DNA of 64,000 bases from Clostridiaceae bacterium. GTDB taxonomy: Bacteria > Bacillota > Clostridia > Oscillospirales > Acutalibacteraceae. Position 1 is the first letter of the stretch, and every line of letters starts with the position of its first letter. This document shows positions 41,393-49,145 of the stretch, piece by piece. The stretch is taken from positions 1 to 64,000 of the forward strand of contig JAEERC010000041.1 in the NCBI GenBank assembly GCA_016285645.1. Reading direction: 5' to 3'. Made by a program: the position numbers and the translations under genes. The notes below the pieces were generated by a model, which made no database searches, was not told the DNA's origin, and saw only the letters and a list, made by a program, of their open reading frames with translations.

Positions 41393-42271
41393 TCAGTCCT
41401 CCAGCTGTCCGAGAACCCTTGCTATGGCGGCGAGGTCCTCGTTATTGTAAAAATCTATTTCGAGCGTGCCGCCCTCTTTTTTGCCCGAGCCCGAAATCTT
41501 TACCTTTCTGTGAAGCGTGTCTCTGAGCGAAAGCTCAACCTCATCGTAAAACGGTATTTTCGCTGTTTTCTTTCCGGCTTTCTTTTTCGGGGCGGCGAGA
41601 AGCGATTTCACAAGCGCCTCCGTCTGCCTGACCGAGAGTTTTTTCGCGATTATTTCACGCGCCGCCTCAACGATTGTTTTGTCGTCATCCAGCGCGGCGA
41701 GAGCCCTCGCGTGGCCTGCGCTCAACTCCCCTGCCGCCACGCTCTCAAGCACCGTGGCGGGCAGTTTCAGAAGCCGCAGCGCGTTCGCGACCGCGGGTCT
41801 CGATTTGCCGACCTTTTCGCTCACCTGCTCCTGAGTCAGGTTGTAGTCCTCCATAAGTCTGCGCATGCCCTGCGCCTCTTCAACGGGGTTTAAATCCGCC
41901 CTTTGCAGGTTTTCAACAAGCGCGAAAACCGCGGCGTCCTCGTCGGTCATCTCCTTTATAACCGCGGGCACTTCGCTGAGCCCCGCCGCTCTCGCGGCTC
42001 TCCAGCGCCTTTCACCCGCCACCAACTGGTAGCTTCCGTCCGGCATCGGGCGGACAAGCAGCGGCTGAAGCACGCCGTGACTGCGTATGCTCTCGGCGAG
42101 CGCCGTCAGCTCCTCCTCGTTGAATTTCTTTCTCGGCTGTTCCTTGTTCGGAGTTATTTCGAGAATTTTCAGTTTTACCGCCGCCGCGGAGGAAAGCTCC
42201 TCGACCGCGTTGTTTATAAACAGGGTGTCAAATCCCGTGCCGAGACCGCCCTTTTTCTTTGCTGCCGCCAT
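41393..42271 (-). CDS. parB: Chromosome-partitioning protein ParB
   Basis: CTP-dependent clamp that loads at parS and spreads along DNA. 292 residues: N-terminal CTPase domain with GERRWRAARAAGL and ENLQRADLNPVEEAQGM, a helix-turn-helix (YNLTQEQVSEKVGKSRPAVA), and a C-terminal dimerisation domain that is Lys-rich. It follows parA by 12 bases. Two perfect parS sites lie at 43171-43186 and 44648-44663. Confidence 0.97.
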   Translation of the reverse strand: MAAAKKKGGLGTGFDTLFINNAVEELSSAAAVKLKILEITPNKEQPRKKFNEEELTALAESIRSHGVLQPLLVRPMPDGSYQLVAGERRWRAARAAGLSEVPAVIKEMTDEDAAVFALVENLQRADLNPVEEAQGMRRLMEDYNLTQEQVSEKVGKSRPAVANALRLLKLPATVLESVAAGELSAGHARALAALDDDKTIVEAAREIIAKKLSVRQTEALVKSLLAAPKKKAGKKTAKIPFYDEVELSLRDTLHRKVKISGSGKKEGGTLEIDFYNNEDLAAIARVLGQLED

Positions 42272-42283
42272 ATCAGCGCCTCC

Positions 42284-43051
42284 TTATTCTTTGTTTCTCG
42301 CCGCGAATTCCTCCGCGAGCGAAATGTATGCCGCCGCCCCGCGCGAGGTTCTGTCATAGTAAATTACGGGCTCGCCGTAACTCGGCGCCTCGCTTAAGCG
42401 CACATTCCTCGGTATAACCGTGGAATAGACCTTTTTCGGGAAGCATCTTTTGACTTCGGCCACAACCTGTTGTGTAAGGTTGAGTCTGCCGTCATACATA
42501 GTGAGGACTACGCCCTCCATCTCTATATAGGGATTGTAGAGCCGCTTGACCGTTCTGACGGTGGTCACAAGCTGTGAAAGCCCCTCCAGCGCGTAGTATT
42601 CGCATTGAATCGGCACAAGCAGCGAATCCGCGGCGACCAGGGCGTTTATTGTGATAAGCCCGAGCGAAGGCGGACAGTCGAGAAAAATAAAATCAAAGTC
42701 CCCTTTCACCGCCGCGAGCGCCGTTTTGAGCCGCGCCTCGCGTTTTTCAACATCCGCGAGTTCCAGTTCCGCGCCGGCGAGTTCCATGTTTGAAGGCATA
42801 AGGAACACATTTTTATAGGGCGTCTGCAGAATGACCTCCTGCGCGGGCGCCGTGCCGAGAAGCGCGTCGTAGGTTGACGCCGTGAGTTCCCTCTTGTTTA
42901 TTCCGAGACCGCTTGTCGAATTGCCCTGCGGATCCACATCCGCGAGCAGCACACGGTAACCGAGCGAGCCCAGCGAGGCGGCAAGGTTCACCGCGGTTGT
43001 CGTTTTGCCGACTCCGCCCTTCTGATTGACAAGCGCAACTGTTTTTGACAT
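42284..43051 (-). CDS. parA: Chromosome-partitioning ATPase ParA (Soj)
   Basis: Deviant Walker A ATPase that drives segregation together with ParB and regulates initiation in Bacillus. 255 residues with VNQKGGVGKTTT, DVDPQGNSTSGLG, FIFLDCPPSLG and the C-terminal TVIPRNVRLSEAPSYGEPV, all typical of chromosomal Soj. Its gene is first of the parA-parB-cupin unit. A perfect TATAAT-type element lies 60 bases upstream. Confidence 0.97.
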   Translation of the reverse strand: MSKTVALVNQKGGVGKTTTAVNLAASLGSLGYRVLLADVDPQGNSTSGLGINKRELTASTYDALLGTAPAQEVILQTPYKNVFLMPSNMELAGAELELADVEKREARLKTALAAVKGDFDFIFLDCPPSLGLITINALVAADSLLVPIQCEYYALEGLSQLVTTVRTVKRLYNPYIEMEGVVLTMYDGRLNLTQQVVAEVKRCFPKKVYSTVIPRNVRLSEAPSYGEPVIYYDRTSRGAAAYISLAEEFAARNKE

Positions 43052-43111
43052 TTAATCATCCTTTTTTACGTTTTTCGGGCGGAAAATCATCTTTTTCACG
43101 CCGCAAAATGA

Positions 43112-43117
43112 ATTATA
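43112..43117 (-). promoter_or_regulatory. Possible -10 element of the parA promoter
   Basis: TATAAT on the minus strand about 60 bases before parA, in AT-rich DNA. No good -35 match was seen, so this is tentative. Confidence 0.4.
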
Positions 43118-43170
43118 GCATATAAAAAATGAAAAATAAAGAGAAAAAACAAAAAAGAACACCTTCGTAA

Positions 43171-43186
43171 TGTTTCACGTGAAACA
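43171..43186. promoter_or_regulatory. parS: parS site 1
   Basis: Perfect 16-base palindrome TGTTTCACGTGAAACA, identical to the known bacterial parS consensus bound by ParB. It lies between parA and the small-protein gene, and its last base is shared with the T-run of the neighbouring terminator. Confidence 0.97.
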
Positions 43187-43209
43187 AAAAAGCACCTCCG
43201 CGGAGATGC
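43186..43209 (-). terminator. Rho-independent terminator after the small-protein gene
   Basis: GCATCTC-CGCG-GAGGTGC on the minus strand (one G-U pair) followed by six T that abut parS site 1. It ends the mre-to-rsmG block before parA. Confidence 0.75.
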
Positions 43210-43224
43210 TTCATTCTGTTGTGC

Positions 43225-43539
43225 TCAGACTTCTTTTTTGATGTTGATGTAGTTTATTGAGTCGCCGTTGATAATCTGCGTGGTCTTTTTGCCCTCGAGC
43301 ATTATCCAGTTATCCTCGAGTCTTACCAGCGTGCCCTCAAAGCCCATCGCCGAGCCCGCGGTGACCACGGTGACCTTCTTGCCGATATAAGCTCGTAACA
43401 TTTCAGTTGGCATTTTTCTCTTTATTCCTTTCTTGAGATTTCGTTTCTTGATTACAATTCTGCGTCTGCGGGCGGTTGCCGAGGCGGACATCATAAGCAG
43501 AATGAAAAACAGGATAAAATAAGACCAGTACCAGGGAAT
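43225..43539 (-). CDS. Small membrane-anchored LSm-like protein, probable AUU start
   Basis: The frame from 43539 encodes 104 residues: a hydrophobic start (PWYWSYFILFFILLMM), a run of Arg/Lys (RRRRIVIKKR), and a small beta-barrel-like domain (MLRAYIGKKVTVVTAGSAMG ... WIMLEGKKT) of the kind found in short clostridial proteins annotated DUF6897 (from memory). The only well-placed start behind GGAGGTGG (7-base spacing) is ATT at 43539. ATG starts at 43494 or 43413 lack good ribosome binding sites, or leave the hydrophobic stretch unexplained. It begins 30 bases after rsmG. Confidence 0.6.
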   Translation of the reverse strand: MPWYWSYFILFFILLMMSASATARRRRIVIKKRNLKKGIKRKMPTEMLRAYIGKKVTVVTAGSAMGFEGTLVRLEDNWIMLEGKKTTQIINGDSINYINIKKEV

Positions 43540-43569
43540 AGTACCACCTCCAATTATGTTTTACACGGC

Positions 43570-44277
43570 TCAGAGAGGTTTTCTGGATATCTGAGCCGAA
43601 GGCCTCGGATATTTCGGGGGAGAGGGGGAGGCCTTTTCGATTATTACGAGATTCCGCTCGATTCCGTCCGCGAGCGTGAATTCCCTGCATTCGGCGAATC
43701 TGCCGCCGAGAGTTCTGACCGCCGTGCGCGAGAGGGCGAGCTCCTCATCGGCTTTCGAGCCCTTCATCGATATAAATTTTCCGCCCGCTTTTACAAAGGG
43801 CAGGCAGTACTCGCACAGCACATTGAGAGAGGCAACAGCCCGTGAAACAGCGAAATCAAAGCTTTCGCGCAGGTCGCCTCTGCCGTATTCCTCGGCTCTG
43901 CCGTGGATGAGATTTATTGAGAGCCCGAGTTCGCTTACGGCGGATTCGACGAAATTCAGTTTTTTGCCCGTCGAATCGAGGGCGGTGATTTTTAAATCCG
44001 GGCGGTAAATCAGCAGAGGAACGGCGGGAAAACCCGCGCCCGTGCCGATATCTATAACGCCCGCTCCCTCGGGAAAATCGACAGCCGGAAACAGGGTGAG
44101 GCAGTCAACGAGGTGTTTTGTGACAATCTCATCGGGGTCTTTTATGGCGGTGAGGTTGAATTTTTCGTTTGTTTCAACCAGCAACCGCGAAAAGAGGTCA
44201 AACTGCTCCGCCTGATTGTCGCTCAGGTTCACGCCTATGGCGGCGGCTTGAGAGAGGAGTTTCTTCTTGTCAATCAT
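43570..44277 (-). CDS. rsmG: 16S rRNA m7G527 methyltransferase RsmG (GidB)
   Basis: SAM-dependent methylation of G527 in 16S rRNA. 235 residues: FNLTAIKDPDEIVTKHLVDCL, SAM motif VIDIGTGAGFPAVPL, DSTGKKLNFVE and RAVASLNVLCEYCLPFVKAGG, all standard. It overlaps the mnmG end by 8 bases, so the two are translationally coupled. The C-terminal tail is Ser/Pro-rich. Confidence 0.96.
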   Translation of the reverse strand: MIDKKKLLSQAAAIGVNLSDNQAEQFDLFSRLLVETNEKFNLTAIKDPDEIVTKHLVDCLTLFPAVDFPEGAGVIDIGTGAGFPAVPLLIYRPDLKITALDSTGKKLNFVESAVSELGLSINLIHGRAEEYGRGDLRESFDFAVSRAVASLNVLCEYCLPFVKAGGKFISMKGSKADEELALSRTAVRTLGGRFAECREFTLADGIERNLVIIEKASPSPPKYPRPSAQISRKPL

Positions 44278-46144
44278 TGCCCGCGCCCCTTTCGAGATAA
44301 ATCAGCAGAACGTTTATGTCCGCCGGGCTGACTCCCGAAATGCGGGAAGCCCTGCCGATATTTTCGGGACGGATTTTGCCGAGTTTTTCAATCGCCTCAA
44401 GGCGAAGGCCCGTGACTTTTGAATAGTCGATGTCGTCGGGCAGAAGTTTAACTTCGAGGCGGCGCATTTCGTTTATCTGCTGCTGCTGATGTTTTATATA
44501 GCCCTCATATTTCAGATCGAGTTCGACCTGCTCGAATATTGAGCGGTCAAGGTCGGGGCGGGAGGGGTCGTATTGCGTAAGGGAATCATAGCTTAACTGC
44601 GGGCGTTTGAGGAGATCCGAAAGCTTCGCGCCCGTGGTCAGCGGAGATGTTTCACGTGAAACAAGCATTTCGTTGATATCTTCCGAGGGGGCTATGACAA
44701 TGCTCTCAACGCGCCCGCGCTCTTTTTCAATAAGATTGAGTTTTTCTTTGAAGGCGGCGTAACGCTCCTCGCTTATAAGTCCCTGCTCATAGCCGAGAGG
44801 GGTGAGCCGGCGGTCGGCATTGTCCTGACGCAGCACAAGGCGGTATTCCGAGCGTGAGGTCATCATACGGTAGGGATCGGAACAGCCCTTGGTGACAAGG
44901 TCGTCAATCAGCGTGCCGATGTAGGAACTGCCGCGGTCGAGAATGAACGGCTTTTTACCCAACACCTTGTTGGCGGCGTTGATACCGGCTACAAGACCTT
45001 GCGCCGCCGCCTCCTCATATCCGCTGGAGCCGTTGAACTGACCCGCGCCGAAAAGGCCTTCAAAATCGTGGAATTCCAGACTCGCGCGCAGGCAGAGAGG
45101 GTCAACGCAATCGTATTCTATGGCGTAGGCGGTGCGCATCACCTCGGCGTTCCGAAGCCCGGGAATTGAATGCAGTATTTTCAGCTGAACATCCTCGGGA
45201 AGCGAGGAGGAAAGCCCCTGAATATAGAGCTCCCCGGTGTTCCGGCCGCAGGGCTCGACAAAGAGCTGGTGCCTTTCCTTTTCGGAGAAGCGCACTATTT
45301 TATCCTCAATGCTGGGGCAGTATCTCGGACCGACGCCGTCAATTCTGCCTGAATAGAGCGGAGAGCGGTCGAGGTTGTCGAGTATTATTTTTTTGGTTTC
45401 CTCTCCCGTGTAGGTTATGTAGCAGGGGAGTTTGTTTTCGATTTCTTCCTTTGTGGTAAACGAGAACGGGGTTGTTACCTCATCACCCGGCTGAAGCTCC
45501 ATTTCGCTTAAATCGACGCTTCGTCTGTTTACGCGGGGAGGGGTGCCCGTTTTGAAACGGCGGGTGAGCACGCCGAGTTTTTTGAGGGCGAGGGCGAGTT
45601 CGGTTGAGGGGAACATGCCGTCCGGACCGCTGTCGTAACAGACATCGCCAACATAGACCTTGCCCGCGAGGAAGGTACCCGTGGCTATAATCACGCATTT
45701 CGCGCTGTAAACCGCCTCAAGGCGCGTCTTTAAATACCAGAGCCCTTCTTCTCTGTATAAATCAATTATCTCCGCCTGACGGAGATACAGGTTTTGCTGG
45801 TTTTCGAGAACATTTTTCATATAGGCGGAATATTCGCGGCGGTCAATCTGGGCGCGCAGGGAGTGAACCGCGGGCCCTTTTCCGAGGTTGAGCATACGGT
45901 TCTGCAGGGTGTTCTTATCCGCGGCAACGCCCATTTCTCCGCCGAGGGCGTCAATCTCGCGCACGAGATGACCCTTGGAGGTTCCGCCGATTGACGGGTT
46001 GCAGGGCATATTGCCCACCCAGTCCAGATTGATTGTGAACACGGCGGTGCGGCAGCCGAGACGCGCCGCGGCAAGCCCCGCTTCAATACCCGCGTGGCCC
46101 GCGCCGATAACCGCTATGTCAAATTGTGATGCAAAATATTCCAT
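44270..46144 (-). CDS. mnmG: tRNA uridine-34 modification enzyme MnmG (GidA)
   Basis: FAD-dependent partner of MnmE that installs the 5-carboxymethylaminomethyl group on wobble uridine. 624 residues: FAD motif VIGAGHAGIEAGLAAARLG, MPCNPSIGGTSKGHLVREID, GTFLAGKVYVG, PRYCPSIEDKIVRF, and the C-terminal helical domain. A parS site lies within the gene (44648-44663). ATG 46144. The MnmE gene lies upstream but is separated by a GDSL-esterase gene. Confidence 0.97.
   Translation of the reverse strand: MEYFASQFDIAVIGAGHAGIEAGLAAARLGCRTAVFTINLDWVGNMPCNPSIGGTSKGHLVREIDALGGEMGVAADKNTLQNRMLNLGKGPAVHSLRAQIDRREYSAYMKNVLENQQNLYLRQAEIIDLYREEGLWYLKTRLEAVYSAKCVIIATGTFLAGKVYVGDVCYDSGPDGMFPSTELALALKKLGVLTRRFKTGTPPRVNRRSVDLSEMELQPGDEVTTPFSFTTKEEIENKLPCYITYTGEETKKIILDNLDRSPLYSGRIDGVGPRYCPSIEDKIVRFSEKERHQLFVEPCGRNTGELYIQGLSSSLPEDVQLKILHSIPGLRNAEVMRTAYAIEYDCVDPLCLRASLEFHDFEGLFGAGQFNGSSGYEEAAAQGLVAGINAANKVLGKKPFILDRGSSYIGTLIDDLVTKGCSDPYRMMTSRSEYRLVLRQDNADRRLTPLGYEQGLISEERYAAFKEKLNLIEKERGRVESIVIAPSEDINEMLVSRETSPLTTGAKLSDLLKRPQLSYDSLTQYDPSRPDLDRSIFEQVELDLKYEGYIKHQQQQINEMRRLEVKLLPDDIDYSKVTGLRLEAIEKLGKIRPENIGRASRISGVSPADINVLLIYLERGAGND
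44648..44663. promoter_or_regulatory. parS: parS site 2, inside mnmG
   Basis: Second perfect TGTTTCACGTGAAACA palindrome, within the mnmG coding region. parS inside coding sequence near the origin is known in other Firmicutes. Confidence 0.96.
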
Positions 46145-46214
46145 AATTCTCCAAAAGAAAAAAGATGCGTTTTGCCGAAACTCCGGTGGAGTGATTCAAG
46201 AAAAGAGATTCCGA

Positions 46215-47003
46215 TTAATAGAAAAAGAAATAATAGATGAAACGGTACTCGTCAATGCCCTCTTTGAGGATGACGGGCTCCGCCGTGTCGCTGAGACCGA
46301 GATCCCTGAGTTTCGCGAGCACGGCTTTCGCAATCAGCACATTACCTTTTGCGTTGGGGTGAATGGTGTCAATCGCCATTATTCCGCGCTCGGTGCTCAG
46401 CGCCGTGTAAACATCAACGATTTCGTAGGCGCCGGGGTTTTCGCGGAGATATTTGTAAATGCAGTTGTTGAGCGGCATTATGCCGTTGTCGAAGGCGGAG
46501 CGGAGCGCTCCCTTCTGGGGATTGTACAGAGTCTGAACAAGGATGAGAGCGTCGGGATTGAGGGCTTTTATTTCCTTGATGATATTGCAGAAATTGGGGT
46601 AAAAGCTGTCAACAATATTGTCCGCGAGGGAGTCAAAGCCGAGAGCTGACATTATTACGGCGGGAATGTAGAGCGGGTTTTTGATAAAATCGTTGCCGCC
46701 GATTGAAATGCTGATTATATCCGCTTCCTGAATATCCGCGCGCACAGAGCCGCCGCCGGTGATTTTTGAAAGCAGCTGCCCGCTTTTTATGCCCTTGACG
46801 GCGTCGTTTTTGTAGTTGTAGCCGTTGGTGTTCGCCACAATTCTGCCGTAGCACGCCTCCTCGTTGTTGAGCACGCCCGCGCCGTAGGCGATGGAGTCGC
46901 CGAGCAGCAGGTAGTTGAGAGGTTCGGCTGTTTCGGCGAACGCGGGGGCGCAGAGCGCGAAGAGCATGGCGAAAACGGTGAGGATTGAGAGAAGTTTTTT
47001 CAT
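46215..47003 (-). CDS. Secreted SGNH/GDSL-family hydrolase
   Basis: A 262-residue exported esterase-like protein. Signal peptide MKKLLSILTVFAMLFALCAP with cleavage near AFAETAEP. SGNH blocks: block I LLLGDSIAYGAG (catalytic Ser), block III ISIGGNDF (Gly/Asn), block V DTIHPNAKG (Asp and His). All catalytic residues are present, so it should be active on an ester such as an acyl group on lipid, polysaccharide or peptidoglycan. It lies between mnmE and mnmG, which are otherwise neighbours in most Firmicutes. ATG 47003. Confidence 0.88.
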   Translation of the reverse strand: MKKLLSILTVFAMLFALCAPAFAETAEPLNYLLLGDSIAYGAGVLNNEEACYGRIVANTNGYNYKNDAVKGIKSGQLLSKITGGGSVRADIQEADIISISIGGNDFIKNPLYIPAVIMSALGFDSLADNIVDSFYPNFCNIIKEIKALNPDALILVQTLYNPQKGALRSAFDNGIMPLNNCIYKYLRENPGAYEIVDVYTALSTERGIMAIDTIHPNAKGNVLIAKAVLAKLRDLGLSDTAEPVILKEGIDEYRFIYYFFFY

Positions 47004-47037
47004 GATTATCGTCCTTTGATGTGGATTGGTGATGTTT

Positions 47038-48405
47038 TTATTTTCCCACGCAGAAGCGGGAGAAGACGGAATCGATGACGGCGTCGGCGGCTTTTTCGCC
47101 TGTGAGCTCGAGCAGGCTGTCCACAGCGCACTGGGCGCAGACCGTGACCGCGTCGAGAGTCATACCCGAATCGATAGCCGAGACCGCCTCGCTGAGATAT
47201 TCAACCGCCTTTACGCAGCAGATGCGCTGGCGCTCGCCGGAGAGGCAGGGGCTTTCGGGGTCGAAGTTCTCCGCGCTGAGCAGACGGGAGACGGCGTTTT
47301 CAAGTTCCTTTTCGCCCTCGCCCGTGGAGGCGGAGATTTCGACGGTTTCACTGACGTATTTTTCTATTTCGGAAATATCGAGTTTCCTTTCGAGATCTGT
47401 TTTATTTACGACGCCTATGCTCAGCCTGCCCTCGCATTCCTTAAGCACGGCTATATCGTCTTCTGTGAGCGGCTCGGAGGAATCAAAGACCGCGAGTATG
47501 AGAGAGGCGCGCTGCATACGCTTTTTCGCGCGGTCAACGCCTATGCTCTCAACTATGTCACCCGTTTCGTGTATGCCCGCGGTGTCGGCGAGGCGCAGAA
47601 TCATTGAGCCGAGGCGAACGCTCTCCTCAACTATGTCGCGGGTTGTGCCCGCAACCTCTGTTACAATGGAGCGCTCGGAGCCCGCGAGCAGATTCATAAG
47701 CGTTGATTTGCCCACATTCGGTCTGCCCGCTATGGCGGTGTCGACGCCTTCTGTAAATACCCTGCCCGCGTCGTAACGCTCAACGGTCTCGTTGAGTTCG
47801 GCTATGGCGGAGGTGAAAACCTTTTTCATATCTGCGGGGGAGGTGTCCTCAATTTCGTCATAGGGGAAATCGACCCAGGCGGCGAGAGAGGCGAGAACAC
47901 AGGATATGCTGTCGGCAATGGCGTGAATTTTTTTGCTCAGCCTGCCGTCAAGGGTGTTGAGGGCTGCCCTTGCCGCCTGCTCGCCCTGAGCGGAGATGAG
48001 TTTCATAACCGATTCGCTTTCCGCCAGATCGATTTTGCCGTTTAAAAAGGCGCGCTTTGTGAATTCGCCCGCTTGAGCGGGAACGGCGCCCGCTTCCAGA
48101 GCCGCCCGCAGGACCGCCTTTGTTATATAGAGCCCGCCGTGGCAGGTGATTTCGGCAACATTTTCGCCCGTGTAACTGTGGGGAGCGCGAAAAACGAGGC
48201 AGACCGCCTCGTCAATCTGTTTTCCGCCGCCCGTGACCCTGCCGTAATGCGCGCGGTAGCCGGGGGAGGCGGTCAGATCCGCTCCGCTGACGGGCGTGAA
48301 TATTTTATTCGCGATTTCTATCGCCCTGTCGCCCGAGAGGCGCACAACACCGAGGGCGCCCGCCGATTCGGGGGTGGAGATTGCGGCGATTGTCGGGTTT
48401 TCCAT
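47038..48405 (-). CDS. mnmE: tRNA modification GTPase MnmE (TrmE)
   Basis: Potassium-activated GTPase that works with MnmG on wobble uridines. 455 residues: N-terminal folate-binding domain (TIAAISTPESAGALGVVRLSG), G1 GRPNVGKST, G2/G3 TTRDIVEE and DTAGIHE, G4 NKTD, and the C-terminal CxGK motif FCVGK. It starts 3 bases after minD and ends 34 bases before the esterase gene. Confidence 0.97.
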   Translation of the reverse strand: MENPTIAAISTPESAGALGVVRLSGDRAIEIANKIFTPVSGADLTASPGYRAHYGRVTGGGKQIDEAVCLVFRAPHSYTGENVAEITCHGGLYITKAVLRAALEAGAVPAQAGEFTKRAFLNGKIDLAESESVMKLISAQGEQAARAALNTLDGRLSKKIHAIADSISCVLASLAAWVDFPYDEIEDTSPADMKKVFTSAIAELNETVERYDAGRVFTEGVDTAIAGRPNVGKSTLMNLLAGSERSIVTEVAGTTRDIVEESVRLGSMILRLADTAGIHETGDIVESIGVDRAKKRMQRASLILAVFDSSEPLTEDDIAVLKECEGRLSIGVVNKTDLERKLDISEIEKYVSETVEISASTGEGEKELENAVSRLLSAENFDPESPCLSGERQRICCVKAVEYLSEAVSAIDSGMTLDAVTVCAQCAVDSLLELTGEKAADAVIDSVFSRFCVGK

Positions 48406-48408
48406 AGT

Positions 48409-49134
48409 TTAATCCTCAAAAAGCGGCACGCGCTCGCCGTTCATTCGCAGTGAAATGCGGGCGAACGCCTTTGACGCGGGTGAATTCTTATCGGGCTGTT
48501 TACCTGTGACGCTCGATTCGGTAATCGCTCTGTCCTCGGGTACTACGCCTATGAGCTTTGCCGAGACGGCGTCGATGCAGTCGTCAATATTGAGAAGGCG
48601 GTGCTTCACAACGGGCTTTTCGACAAAGCGGTTTATTATGAGCGAAATCTTTTCCTTTCCGCTCTTGCGCAGTCTGAGCGCGGCACAGGCGCAGGAGCGC
48701 ACGCAGACGGAATCGGGAGTGGTGACGACAACCGCGTTTTCCGCCTGGGAGCAGGCGAGGTCAAAGCCCCTGCCGAGCCCCGCGGGTGCGTCGATAAATA
48801 TAAAATCAAAATCACTTTCGAGGGCGGAGAAAAGCTGCGAGAGCGCCTCGGGAGTGAACTTTTCGTCATATTCGGGGGGCGCGGGGAAGAAGGCGAGATT
48901 GCCGATGTTGATAACCGCGTCCTTAATTGAGCATCTGCCGAGTACTACATCGCCCCAGTCGAAAACGACCGTTTCGGTAACGCCGAGCATAAGGTCCAGC
49001 GAGCGCAGCCCGATATCGAAATCGGCGAGAAGCACGCGCAGACCCTTTTCATTCATACAGCGGGCAAGCCCGAGAGCGACGGAGGATTTGCCGACTCCGC
49101 CTTTTCCCGAAGCGAAAACATATCTTTCTGCCAT
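48409..49134 (-). CDS. minD: MinD-type septum-site ATPase
   Basis: Deviant Walker A ATPase of the MinD group. 241 residues: FASGKGGVGKSSVALGLA, LADFDIGLRSLDLMLG, FIFIDAPAGLG and VTTPDSVCVRS. The location after mrdA and mreBCD supports a division-site role. The usual MinC partner is not next to it, and the C-terminus (ISLRMNGERVPLFED) lacks an obvious basic amphipathic helix. It begins 11 bases after mrdA. Confidence 0.88.
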   Translation of the reverse strand: MAERYVFASGKGGVGKSSVALGLARCMNEKGLRVLLADFDIGLRSLDLMLGVTETVVFDWGDVVLGRCSIKDAVINIGNLAFFPAPPEYDEKFTPEALSQLFSALESDFDFIFIDAPAGLGRGFDLACSQAENAVVVTTPDSVCVRSCACAALRLRKSGKEKISLIINRFVEKPVVKHRLLNIDDCIDAVSAKLIGVVPEDRAITESSVTGKQPDKNSPASKAFARISLRMNGERVPLFED

Positions 49135-49145
49135 TGGAATCTCCT

